Assembly (NCBI GenBank): GCA_041690355.1
Contig: JAWLHK010000005.1
Span: 62,001-126,000, forward strand
Direction of reading: 5' to 3'
DNA length: 64,000 nucleotides
Source: JAWLHK01 sp041690355 [NCBI: bacterium]
Lineage (GTDB): Bacteria; J088; JAWLBW01
In this document: positions 16,601 to 25,817 of the stretch, one piece after another
Position numbering within the stretch: the first letter of the stretch is position 1
Layout of the letters: the number at the start of each line of letters is the position of its first letter
Made by a program: the position numbers and the translations under genes
Notes under the pieces: generated by a model
Database searches by the model: none
Told to the model about the DNA's origin: nothing
What the model saw: the letters and a program-made list of their open reading frames with translations, nothing else

Positions 16601-17106
16601 TCCACCTGTTCGCGAACGGTTTCGTCCGAAGCACACCGGATCAGGATCTCGGCGGTCACGAAATGGTCGGGAAAGCGCTCGAGCATGGATTCTCCGAACC
16701 CGAGCGCCCGCCGGGCGTCAAACTGCTCGAGTGCACCGTAAGCGGCATAATAGAGCGGCCACAGCGCGAGACCCGTGTCAGGCTCGGGAACCCGTGCCGC
16801 CAGGTCGCTCCACCGGCGGGCGCGGAACAGTTGCCAGGCGGTCGCGGGGGATTCCGTCGGCGGTTCCGTCCACTCGCTCAAGGCGGCACCCAGCGGATGC
16901 GCTCCACCGTGGGTCCGCACCGCCTCGCGCAACGCGTCCATCTTTCCATCTCGATAGAGCCGCGCCCACTCCTTGACCTCGCCCCCAGCATATGCAGACG
17001 GAACGTCGGGTTCAATCTTCGGGGGAAACGCCCCTCGCCGGGAGGAGTCGGTCTGGCAGGCGATCACGGATACCGAGAGCAGACAGAGCAGCAGCATATT
17101 CCGCAT
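10696..17106 (-). CDS. Giant lipoprotein: TPR-like region, beta-propeller-like region and three cysteine-less DsbA-like domains
   Basis: This 2136-residue protein starts at ATG 17106 (GAGGTG upstream) with MRNMLLLCLLSVSVIAC, a lipoprotein signal. Residues about 50-720 are helical, TPR-like (RLSQTYESLGDRAKAVTLLE, EALAHALERNPDDGDLIW). About 725-840 is a beta-rich segment. About 1040-1575 resembles a propeller (VGTLKGFVRHEGDAWRPY, LYVGTDRGLLRV). Three DsbA/Thioredoxin_4-like domains follow (about 1607-1765, 1805-1967, 1977-2136), each with the typical helical insert (VRCAHAQDKLAAYQGLV, VHCAHDGGKLDRYLRTLF, QLCAAEKRRLQDFHALLF). Where DsbA has CPxC these read YQGSMS, YAQPFA and AYSADE, so redox activity is unlikely. 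It is probably a periplasmic, lipid-anchored binding or scaffold protein. A good promoter lies just upstream. Function unknown. Confidence 0.75.
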   Translation of the reverse strand: MRNMLLLCLLSVSVIACQTDSSRRGAFPPKIEPDVPSAYAGGEVKEWARLYRDGKMDALREAVRTHGGAHPLGAALSEWTEPPTESPATAWQLFRARRWSDLAARVPEPDTGLALWPLYYAAYGALEQFDARRALGFGESMLERFPDHFVTAEILIRCASDETVREQVEELVFEGAQKDTPLARMVSRVLRWRPADPYEEAFAVAEWMNEEGEDPFAVLWLADRWIQTGHIDTARVQLEEALARYPFPMLGDRLRGKLLEVLARLDEAAAVETVAADIINDEERIRAVHAAWSKAGHQGRALRATQRAAKGGSAAGAALLAFSLSASRNYAAAYAWAVTAVTRGATPDRRAMAFAWGRLAGRAGGELPDGLLDAQLTHVTYEWLLAASPGLGRQTLDRIAERAMESYPGSPSLLRRLSQTYESLGDRAKAVTLLEKSVGHAAPGSFEDYVGDIRLGGSDAAPLHHQRLRERYVWSPSVWDGFHIERGDEERAWNEALREAAERNPGRFWPHGIYVRALLRLKDFERIGKHLDRIADDLEEAPFGDRLAMQEARIETLVADLRDGSIEAGQADETLRQIGAYEAMGGRPGFARKFRYFALVAKADRDAAREALAHALERNPDDGDLIWDAATQGGIGGRSGLSIASRYLDRAPTSVYRLRMLIQLHVMYGGSPAVALLLTERLRGIEPNSVNLSHQGEAFGQLGNHRLAYTAQYRRVPGIGNSLRYIAWFDSARQKSQTESAEVKVDAARGRVIIRHANGREEIRVDHPVSGRPVEVRVGEAWVRAWYDDEGEYLRGVTTSADFRATLVYEGSRLATIETNRYGTLLFHPLATGEGMELEYQGRRFPLAEFLRENGGADPDIRQVRVILRETFGFEPGSVPELFEDPPSVARLRLAYAEAMSAAAVKGSELEALRAGLALARELQAHLGARLSAAEEAWEVLRFVGRTAAGREGDAWREMQREVLLSAHELLSRTRPDGVTLEDWDTWSLLLDAVERQAAAGNAAAERALKTVEAEPLQTLAGASLFAESAFGDPGLWSPAPHGASLKGPARVVVSDSGIVKASTGEQLLQMDASGAVKREAQAGRAGVYRGTRGAELLLAGRPRPGSLPRDAVAAAQVGETLLLAMPSGLVEQSGRSKGRFILPGRVDDVAVAGGETFVLRRGVPERLMTLKGRTVAVPLRGIPPGLPVNGLTSIPLDGRRAALGLLTPRGVYLYAAHRTEPLHVVRDGQAQPVFGAVASVGHAVLMTATDFWRADPSLQSLTDGPVLDMLSAAGGQKLYLARADRIDVLNTDGQLEPRMVAAKTTRRLREGAAGEVLFAEHAVLYAIHPEADAVEQRVDLKEAGISDPIIDFLTAPDGAVWMTAPPWVVRWHEGRLQKFSWATDPEQFPARSDLPATLHLTHAGKVRVVCSDENHRILNGAPLVGGVLEWNGERFERLSLSDETKIWFATAYTPMEPGVAVVGTLKGFVRHEGDAWRPYAEFDRTYQAIYRTTPALYMGTRGARLGTDDWVFGSAAGLLRLQRGEWKLLADLNDRLPGVTRWGPGAGVVHAVAADRAGHLYVGTDRGLLRVAAERLNAAGVSATQAADAPSPPRTQTAGKAERPAWGAEKPALEVVVYHDYQGSMSARLHMEVITRLAERFPQLRFSFYDRPQTGHSSLLTAVAVRCAHAQDKLAAYQGLVLSNLGRGSAEELRTFAKLLGLDLVKFAACQEDPEQMKAVFADVAEGDRRRVKALPYMQIGDKTIVGLMPMSHYEEAVQAALGGAAPAQSKAEPAPAAQESSPSSQASVVQASVAPGSNEPVAMEKPILLGPADAAETLEVWLDYAQPFASRFLRELAPEVLRKAEGRLRIAVYPAPMLDAGHDAALAVHCAHDGGKLDRYLRTLFSERDRWGNKGFQDLAGEAGLDTGAFQACFGRMAEAWPPARSRQYVKAAGSPVPGFRRGQTRGRAREGELRNAIRDILGEPGRTSLPYQGRSNAKVEVLAFQAYSADEKTFFKTALAELPQKHPEAGLLVVGMPMSWNETTPYMLRAQLCAAEKRRLQDFHALLFDARVEGFDDLFAVAEKAKLSRKDFRQCLFSDKHAEAMDAIMDTAQRHSAFPGRLPVVLVDGNPVLEPTAEAVGRAVKAAIRKQRK

Positions 17107-17156
17107 GGAGCACCTCACAACAGAGGAGAAACCGGAGCGCATCGCCCCGAAAGCAC

Positions 17157-17184
17157 ATCTTATCTCGCAGCAAAGCGCTGTCAA
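17157..17184 (-). promoter_or_regulatory. Strong sigma70-like promoter for the giant lipoprotein gene
   Basis: On the minus strand TTGACA (17179-17184, perfect) is followed after 16 bp by TAAGAT (17157-17162). It ends about 50 bp before the ATG at 17106, leaving room for the leader with the GAGGTG ribosome site. Confidence 0.65.
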
Positions 17185-17200
17185 GTGCGGGGCACACTGG

Positions 17201-17886
17201 TCGCTGGGCGATGGACGCTGGGCGCTGGGGGGATCCTGCTGCCGTAACGCTCCTCAGCCCAACCCGGCGAACGGATCGAAGTGACCGCTCGGAGGGAAAG
17301 GATGGCGATCAGGACAATGGCTCGGGTTCGCTCTCGGCTTTCAGGTACCGGAGAAGGCCGTGGATCATCCGGCCGATGGTCTGGATGCGCTCGCTGACAG
17401 AATGAACCTGCTCCGCGTCGACGAATCCCAGGGAGTGCGCGACCAGGAGCTGCGTCTCCAGCTCGTACAGGGAACCCCGGGAGACGCGGACGTGTTAGGA
17501 GAATTCACGCTTCGCGCCCCTTCCCTTGCCCTCGGCGATGTTCGAGGGGACGGAGACGGCCGCCTTTTCCATCTGCTGACAGAGGGAATACCGCTGATGC
17601 TGCGGAAAGGCAACCGTCAGGCGGTACACGTCGGCGACGAGCTTGAGCGACTCCTGCCACACTTCCAGATCCTTATACGACTTCCCCATCACAGCCTCCG
17701 AGCAGAGCGATGCACCCATCCAACTTCAGGCCCAAAGGTCCGCGCAGGCAATACCCAATTCATGGTATGTTTCCGCGCCCGGAGTGCACGCTGCTCTAGT
17801 TTCCCCAGCGCCCAGCGACCAGCACCCGTGGTTCACGCAGCCCTTGCTTCCCCAGCGCCCAGCGTCCAGCGACCAGCGCCCAAAGG
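17201..17886. mobile_element. Putative S23 mobile unit, copy 3: S23 pseudogene between inverted GCGCTGG/CCAGCGC arrays
   Basis: The left array (17201-17231: TCGCTGG, GCGATGG, ACGCTGG, GCGCTGG) and two right arrays (17803-17826 and 17850-17886: CCAGCGC, CCAGCGA, CCAGCGT) are the same heptamer in opposite orientation, bracketing one S23 pseudogene. The layout matches unit 1, but with a different heptamer family and diverged S23 sequence, so it is an independent example of the same architecture. The interval 17690-17949 holds no other gene. Confidence 0.5.
17309..17689 (-). pseudogene. S23/four-helix-bundle pseudogene (nonsense mutation)
   Basis: The frame from ATG 17689 (GGAGG ribosome site) reads MGKSYKDLEVWQESLKLVAD, QHQRYSLCQQMEKAAVSVPS, NIAEGKGRGAKREFS, then TAA at 17495-17497, and continues in the same frame HVRVSRGSLYELETQLLVAH to TGA at 17309. 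The TAA stands where the intact copies have Tyr (TAC/TAT), so one base change explains it. Frame and family residues are otherwise preserved over about 126 codons, so the loss is recent. It is clearly diverged from the two identical copies near 7 and 10 kb. Confidence 0.8.
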
Positions 17887-17949
17887 CCCCTCACTGGTGC
17901 ACCCCGGCCCCCCGCGGTAGAATATCGGAACCTTCCCAAAGCGTTCCCC

Positions 17950-18921
17950 ATGAATCCCCTCGGCACCCTGCTGCGTACGACTGAAGACCTCTTCGGCCAC
18001 GCGTGGTCGATCGGCGAACTGGCCGTCCTCTTCTCGCGCATCGAGGAAGTGCGCGGCGACCCCTATCTGAACGAGGTGCTCGACGATATCGAGCGGCGGG
18101 GCTTCTATCCGCAACTGCCGGTGCCCACGCTGACCGACCGCGGCGACGGATGGCTGCGGGGGAACAATCCGTACCGCCGGCTGGGGGATGGAAAACCGGA
18201 TCGCATTCTCGCCCGCCGCGTGCCGGTGGATCCGGAGACGCCGTCGCGGCGCCTCGTGGTCGTCTGTCACTGCTACGGCGTGCCACTCCCGAAAGTCATG
18301 GAGCGGCTCTTCGGGTTGCACACGATGCGGGACGTCGACGTGCTCTACAACATCATGAACCACCACGCCCTGGGGGATTTCCCCGTGTGGCCGGGGACGG
18401 GGTTCGCGAGTGCGCGGTTGTCGCATTTCATCGAGAACCTGCGCTCGGCCATCGCCGGCGTGCGCGGCCTGGTCGAACACCAACGGCTCGCCCACCGGTA
18501 CGACAGCGTGACCGTGGTCGGCTTCTCCATCGGCGGGCAGCTGGCGATGCACCTGTCGAACACGGGGGTGGTGGATTCGGCCGTGCTGTACTGTCCGGTG
18601 ACGAGCGTGCACCAGACGGCGCAGGAGCTCGGCGCCATGCGCTGGATCGTGCGGCCGCTCATCCAGGCGACGAGCCGGTTCAACGGGAACTTCGACCTAG
18701 AGGCCCTGCGCATCACCGAGCCGCTGCGCTACGACTCCCGCGTGCCGCAGGAGCGTACGCACGTCATCGCCCAGCGCCACGACGCCCTGACGCCGCTGCA
18801 CCAGCTGGAGTCGATCCGTCGCAAGTACCCGAACGTGCGCTGGCACGAATTCGGGGGAACGCATGTCGTTCCCGCCGGCCTGCGCGCCTTCCCGCGCATC
18901 ATCAGAGAAGCATTGCGCTAG
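17950..18921 (+). CDS. Alpha/beta hydrolase-fold protein
   Basis: This 323-residue protein has a hydrolase core: RRLVVVCHCYGVPLP (strand before the oxyanion region), nucleophile motif VTVVGFSIGGQLAMHLSN (Ser in GFSIG, about residue 195), acid candidate RHDALTPLHQL and His in GGTHVVPAGL near the end. Together they form a plausible Ser-Asp-His triad. An N-terminal ~90 residues with no recognised motif precede it. No signal peptide is seen, so it is probably cytoplasmic. The substrate is unknown; an esterase or lipase-like role is possible. It is monocistronic, with repeat-rich DNA on both sides. Confidence 0.7.
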   Translation: MNPLGTLLRTTEDLFGHAWSIGELAVLFSRIEEVRGDPYLNEVLDDIERRGFYPQLPVPTLTDRGDGWLRGNNPYRRLGDGKPDRILARRVPVDPETPSRRLVVVCHCYGVPLPKVMERLFGLHTMRDVDVLYNIMNHHALGDFPVWPGTGFASARLSHFIENLRSAIAGVRGLVEHQRLAHRYDSVTVVGFSIGGQLAMHLSNTGVVDSAVLYCPVTSVHQTAQELGAMRWIVRPLIQATSRFNGNFDLEALRITEPLRYDSRVPQERTHVIAQRHDALTPLHQLESIRRKYPNVRWHEFGGTHVVPAGLRAFPRIIREALR

Positions 18922-18963
18922 CGCGGCGCGCGCTGACGCGCGCCGCCGCGCATTCCGGATGTC

Positions 18964-18980
18964 TGATTCTTGATTCCTGA
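18964..18980. repeat. Short heptamer array (TGATTCC type)
   Basis: Two and a half units (TGATTCT, TGATTCC, TGA) lie 42 bp after the hydrolase stop. They are the reverse complement of the AGGAATC array before the HAD gene near 22.4 kb. An adjacent GCCGGCA/TGCCGGC inverted repeat follows (18981-19001). Confidence 0.55.
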
Positions 18981-19021
18981 GCCGGCAAGGGCCGTGCCGG
19001 CAAGTACATTACGTCCAAGCC

Positions 19022-19048
19022 ACCCTTCTCCTTACGAAGGAGAAGGGT
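19022..19048. terminator. 12-bp perfect hairpin between convergent genes (putative bidirectional terminator / REP-like palindrome)
   Basis: ACCCTTCTCCTT (19022-19033) pairs perfectly with AAGGAGAAGGGT (19037-19048) around a 3-base loop, between convergent hydrolase and secA genes. No T-run follows. The stem and the following sequence to about 19080 (ending GGGGATGAGGTGG) look like the REP-type extragenic palindromes of many Gram-negative genomes, so it may be a repeat that also stops transcription. Confidence 0.5.
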
Positions 19049-19102
19049 CGACGGCGCCACAGCGCCGACGGGGATGAGGTGGCCGCCGCTCGCCTGCGGC
19101 GC

Positions 19103-21898
<2,796 letters not shown>

Positions 21899-22098
21899 GC
21901 TTTCCCCTTCGATCGTGCGTCTTTTCCGCTCGTTCCGGCCGGCGCCGTCGCGGGCAGACCGGTCGGCTTCATGGCCGGTCGGAGTCACGGAAAGACACGC
22001 CCGGCAGTTGGCTCCTGCCAGGCACAAACCGATATGATACCATAATCCGCTGGTGGGGGACTACCTGTGGAAGCAGGGTAACACATGGTTTTTACTGG

Positions 22099-22419
22099 CA
22101 ATTTACAATTTACGATTGACGATTGACGATTTGAAACCGTTCGTCCCGAGCTGACGGGCTGAAACGGCAGTGGAAGCCGACAGCGAGGGGGCGCACTTGG
22201 ACTCCATGCGCCTGTCTCGCCGTCGCCGTCCGCCCTGCTCCCGGCCGTCGGTTCGACACGAACGGAAACGCTTGGCGCTTTGCCAAGTTACGAGTTACGA
22301 GTTACGAGTGACGAGTTTCCGGCAAGGGCAGGAAACCACCTTGTCCTTGCCGGATCGGTGCTTGGCGCTCGGCGCTCGGCGCTCGACCTCAGGAATCAAG
22401 AATCAGGAATCAGGAATCC
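22099..22419. repeat. Mosaic repeat block between secA and the HAD gene
   Basis: This covers most of the 530-bp gap 21899-22428, which holds no gene. It contains, in order: an ATTGACG/ATTTACA heptamer array (22099-22133); a composite element beginning GAGCTGACGGG and ending CGACACGAACGGAA (about 22144-22266); an ACGAGTT array (22286-22320); a CCGGCAAGG/CCTTGCCGG inverted repeat (22319-22352); a GCGCTCG array (22361-22388); and an AGGAATC array (22391-22419) ending ten bases before the GTG of the HAD gene. Confidence 0.7.
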
Positions 22420-22428
22420 AGTCTCTCC

Positions 22429-23106
22429 GTGCGTATCCTCCTTTTCGACATCGACGGCACCCTGCTGCTCACCGGCGGCGTGGGGACGCGTGCGTTCGCC
22501 GAAGCCTTCCGGCAGCAGTACCGCAGCGAACCCGACATGACCTGCTACTCCCCCTGGGGGAACACAGACTACGAGATCGCGCGGTCGCTGCTCGCCTACC
22601 ACTTTCCCGACCGCGAAATCGAGGTCGCCGAGGTCGAGGCGCTGCTGGGCACCTATCTGGGGCTCTTCGGCGCCTCGCTCCCCGACGATTCCGGGTTCCG
22701 CCTGATGCCCGCGGCGCTCCGCTGCATCGAGGTTTTTGCGGAACAGCCGGACACCCTCGTCGGCGTCGCCACGGGGAATCTGTCGCGCGCGGCCGACCTG
22801 AAGCTGCGCCGCGGCGGCCTGCACCACTGGATCCGCTTCGGCGGCTATGCGGAAGACGGAGTCGAGCGGGCCGACATTCTGCGGGCGGCGCAGCGGCGCG
22901 CGCTCGACATCGCCGGCCGGGGCGATCACTCCTGGTGGGTCATCGGCGACACCCCGAAGGACATTCACGCGGCCCGCGCCATCGGCGCCCGGGTGGCGGC
23001 CGTGGCCACCGGCAAGTTCGGCCGCGATGACCTGGGCAAGCTGGGGCCCGACCTGCTGCTCGAGGACCTGACGTCGCTCTGCGCGGAACCAGGTCTTCTG
23101 GACTGA
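22429..23106 (+). CDS. HAD-superfamily hydrolase (phosphoglycolate-phosphatase-like)
   Basis: This 225-residue protein has HAD motif I RILLFDIDGTLLLTGGVG (nucleophile Asp), an alpha-helical cap (about 20-95), motif II VGVATGNLSRAADLKL, and motif IV WVIGDTPKDIHAARAIGARV. This fits a phosphatase of the Gph/PGP type that hydrolyses small phosphomonoesters; the exact substrate cannot be told. The start is GTG at 22429, immediately after a repeat array and without a clear ribosome site. About 50 bp of its 3' end (LLLEDLTSLCAEPGL) is duplicated near 25.3 kb in non-coding DNA. It is probably cytoplasmic. Confidence 0.85.
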   Translation: MRILLFDIDGTLLLTGGVGTRAFAEAFRQQYRSEPDMTCYSPWGNTDYEIARSLLAYHFPDREIEVAEVEALLGTYLGLFGASLPDDSGFRLMPAALRCIEVFAEQPDTLVGVATGNLSRAADLKLRRGGLHHWIRFGGYAEDGVERADILRAAQRRALDIAGRGDHSWWVIGDTPKDIHAARAIGARVAAVATGKFGRDDLGKLGPDLLLEDLTSLCAEPGLLD

Positions 23107-23365
23107 CGGGATCACTTTACTTCCGCCCTGAGCTGACGGGCGCGACCAGCGGAAGCGCCGACAGCGTGAGGGCGTCCATCCAAACCCTGTGGACCTTGCC
23201 TCGGGATTGGGCATTGACCATCGACCATTGATCATTCGCGCAGCGCAGCGCTCGCGTACACGCCGTCGTTTCCGGCGCTGCCTTCAACCGTCGGCGCAAC
23301 GCGGGAAGATACCCAGTCTTCTGCGTGACGCACGGTAAAGCAGCGGCGTCGGAGCCGGCGGGGCC
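23107..23365. repeat. Mosaic repeat block between convergent HAD and FG-GAP genes
   Basis: It contains a copy of the GAGCTGACGGG composite element (from about 23128), a TTGACCA heptamer array (23214-23236) and a segment CACGCCGTCGTTTCCGGCG with flanks (about 23247-23313) that recurs almost unchanged near 25615-25675. No gene is seen. Confidence 0.65.
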
Positions 23366-25093
23366 TCAGGGCGTCAGCCCCTCACAGTCCTTCTCTGCCC
23401 GGCAGTAGAATGTCGTGAGTACATCGTCGGTTGCCGGTTCCGCATAGGTGTCCGAGGTGTCGGCTTTCAGAAGCAGCACGTCGGCATGCAGGCTGTGGAA
23501 GCGATAATCGAAAGCATAGCTGTAGCTCTTCTCTGCGCCGGGCACCTGAGCGAAAAAGCCGATCTGGCCCTCGGTTGCAAATGCAGCGACACTTGTAGAG
23601 TCCTCGGGCGGATAGCGGGTGGTACCGAGCTGTACGGCGTCCCGGGTGATCGACAGCGTGCTTGCGGGCGACGCTTTCTGCAACGAGCCGCCGAGGAGAA
23701 GATAAAGTTCGTAGTTGCCCAGGAGCCCCTCGTCAATTTCACCGGATGGAGCTGGCGGGACGGCGACGCAGATGCCGTTCTCATCCGTGTTCGGGCAAGT
23801 CAGGAGCCGATTGCCGGCATTGAGATAGTTCTTCGGCGGCAGGGTAATCGAGGCTGCTTTCGGAAATTTGAGAGCCACGACGCCGCTTGCGTAGACAAGA
23901 AGTTCGGCGACGCCATCGCCATCCAGGTCGGCCGGCGTTACGGCGCGCAGATCACTCCTGCCTTTGAGCGCCCAGAGCCGCTGCCTGAAATCCGGTCCCT
24001 TGTACGCAAGCAGATAGGGGGGCAGATTCACCAGCGCATCCCCTACGGCATCGCCGTCGACATCCACCAGGTCGATGTCTGCTTCACCCCCACCGGACGT
24101 AAGAGGCGTGTACGTATGGCCCACCGTGCAGTCCAAAGCGTTATCACGGAGTTCACACGTCGAGATATCCTTGTCGCCGCCGCGATCGACCACCAGATTT
24201 CCCTTGGCATCGACCACCTTCAGGCAACCGTCGGGTTGGCACGCGATGAACAGCTCGGCGTCCGTGCCACCCGAACGCCGCACAAGAACGACGGCAAGCA
24301 CCTTCGCATCGTTTTCCAGCTCCACCCGCCAGCGCTCACTGCCGGCCACCGGATCGACTAGGAGCAGGGTATTTTCGCCCCAGACCACCAGGCTGGCGGG
24401 ATCATCGTCGGTAAGCCGATCAATGAAAGCGCCTTGAATGTGGAACCCGACGGAGTTGCGCCACAGGTAGTCGGGCTGAAACGGGTTCGCGACGGAGACG
24501 CCGGGGGGTGCGGTCACCGGCATCGCCCCGAGATACCGACCCTCGGCGACGATGATCTCCTGCCGGCCGGCGCCGTCAACATCGAATGCAAGCGATCGGT
24601 CGACACTGCCTATACCATACCCGACGGTTTCATCGAGCAAGGTGCGGGTAGAACCAAATCTGTCGAGTTGTTCCAGCGTTCCATTGCCATCCACGTCGAC
24701 CAGCTGGGTAACGTCAAACTGATTCTCGGCGACCATCTGGCCGGATGCCAGGTCCAGCCATGTGGTACCGGCGATCACGAGCGGTTTTCCCGTACCCAGC
24801 AGATCCGCGGCCAGCAAAGGCCCCCACCCTGTCGAGGCCGGGAATGTATAGGTCCAGATCGGCGCGCCCGTGGCGCCGTTGAGGCTGGAGATTTCTCTCG
24901 GGGAGACTGAAATGACGTCATCTTTGCCGTCGCCATTGATGTCGACGACCAGCGGATGCTCTTCGGGTGACGTGTCCCCATGCTGCCAGAGAAGAACCGG
25001 CGGATTCGTGGGCCCCTCGGGGTTGGCGGCTTCCTGGGTGCAGGCAGACAGCGCGGCGACGAACAGGATGGGCATGAGCGCGAACTTGTACAT
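23366..25093 (-). CDS. FG-GAP/VCBS-repeat lipoprotein
   Basis: This 575-residue protein starts MYKFALMPILFVAALSAC, a lipoprotein signal. It carries several Ca-binding-like loops spaced as in FG-GAP/VCBS repeats: VDINGDGKDDVIS, VDVDGNGTLEQLD, VDVDGDAVGDALV and ADLDGDGVAELLV. These form a beta-propeller, usually extracellular or periplasmic. GWGPLLAADLLGTGKPLVIA is also typical. GGAGG lies nine bases before ATG 25093. It is monocistronic. It likely acts in surface binding or adhesion; no catalytic motif is seen. A related partial FG-GAP protein lies at the right end of the window. Confidence 0.8.
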   Translation of the reverse strand: MYKFALMPILFVAALSACTQEAANPEGPTNPPVLLWQHGDTSPEEHPLVVDINGDGKDDVISVSPREISSLNGATGAPIWTYTFPASTGWGPLLAADLLGTGKPLVIAGTTWLDLASGQMVAENQFDVTQLVDVDGNGTLEQLDRFGSTRTLLDETVGYGIGSVDRSLAFDVDGAGRQEIIVAEGRYLGAMPVTAPPGVSVANPFQPDYLWRNSVGFHIQGAFIDRLTDDDPASLVVWGENTLLLVDPVAGSERWRVELENDAKVLAVVLVRRSGGTDAELFIACQPDGCLKVVDAKGNLVVDRGGDKDISTCELRDNALDCTVGHTYTPLTSGGGEADIDLVDVDGDAVGDALVNLPPYLLAYKGPDFRQRLWALKGRSDLRAVTPADLDGDGVAELLVYASGVVALKFPKAASITLPPKNYLNAGNRLLTCPNTDENGICVAVPPAPSGEIDEGLLGNYELYLLLGGSLQKASPASTLSITRDAVQLGTTRYPPEDSTSVAAFATEGQIGFFAQVPGAEKSYSYAFDYRFHSLHADVLLLKADTSDTYAEPATDDVLTTFYCRAEKDCEGLTP

Positions 25094-25762
25094 CAGAGCA
25101 TTCCTCCATCGTGAGGGCACGGGCAACTGACAACCCCCGTATCACAGAATGCTACCGTACGGGAGCAGGGAATGCCAACGCTCAGGGGTACGATACTTCC
25201 GCCATGCGGAACCTACTGTGGCGGGCGCGCCAGGAGGGTGCCGGTCGCGGGTCACTCAAAGTTCGTAAGGACCGCGCTCTTGTTGCATCCTCCTGTACCT
25301 GCTGCTCGAGGACCTCACCTCCCTCTGCGCGGAACCAGGTCTGCTGGGACGCTGGACGCTGGTCGCTGGGCGCTGGGGTGCCAGTCGTCAGTCGTCGGTC
25401 CAATTGACCATCGACCATTGATCATCCGCGCAGCGACCTCCCGCCCCGAGCTGACGGGCTGAAACGGAAGTGGAAGCCGACAGCGAGGGAGCTCTCCAGG
25501 GTGTCCTCGCGCCTGTCTCGCCGTCGCGGAACCTGTCCCGACGCATGGAGGGAGGCGCTGCCTTCCACCGTCGGCTCGACACGAACGGAATGCTGGATGC
25601 CAGGCTCTCTCGCTCGCGTTCACGCCGTCGTTTCCGGCGCTGCCTTCAACCGTCGGTTCAACGCGGGAAGATCCCTGTTCTGGTCTTGCCCTTGCTTCAA
25701 TCCCCCCCTCTCCCACTCCCCCGCTCCCCCCCTCCGGTCTGGTCCACGGCCGAAGATCCCGG
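25094..25762. repeat. Repeat-rich intergenic block before the glucan operon
   Basis: This ~670-bp stretch (gap 25094-25817) has no gene. It contains: a ~52-bp copy of the 3' end of the HAD gene (25297-25348); a GCGCTGG array (25349-25378); CAGTCGT and TTGACCA arrays (25382-25428); a GAGCTGACGGG composite element (about 25443-25592); a segment shared with 23247-23313 (about 25609-25675); and a C-rich heptamer tract (25701-25735). The first 200 bp hold nothing recognised. Confidence 0.7.
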
Positions 25763-25791
25763 TTCACAACTTCCCCATCGTGATCCATAAT
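25763..25791 (+). promoter_or_regulatory. Sigma70-like promoter of the glucan/trehalose operon
   Basis: TTCACA (25763-25768) and CATAAT (25786-25791) with 17-bp spacing, each one base off consensus, lie 27 bp before the glgE ATG. An AAGGA ribosome site follows. It probably drives the whole 17-kb operon, as no later intergenic gap exceeds about 25 bp. Confidence 0.6.
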
Positions 25792-25817
25792 GGACGCGCT
25801 CCAAGGATCCACAACCG

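Noticed and set aside
22286-22320. Possible CRISPR-like repeats (ACGAGTT units and neighbouring arrays)
   Set aside because: The period is 7 bp with no unique spacers of 30 bp and no cas genes; these are tandem heptamers.
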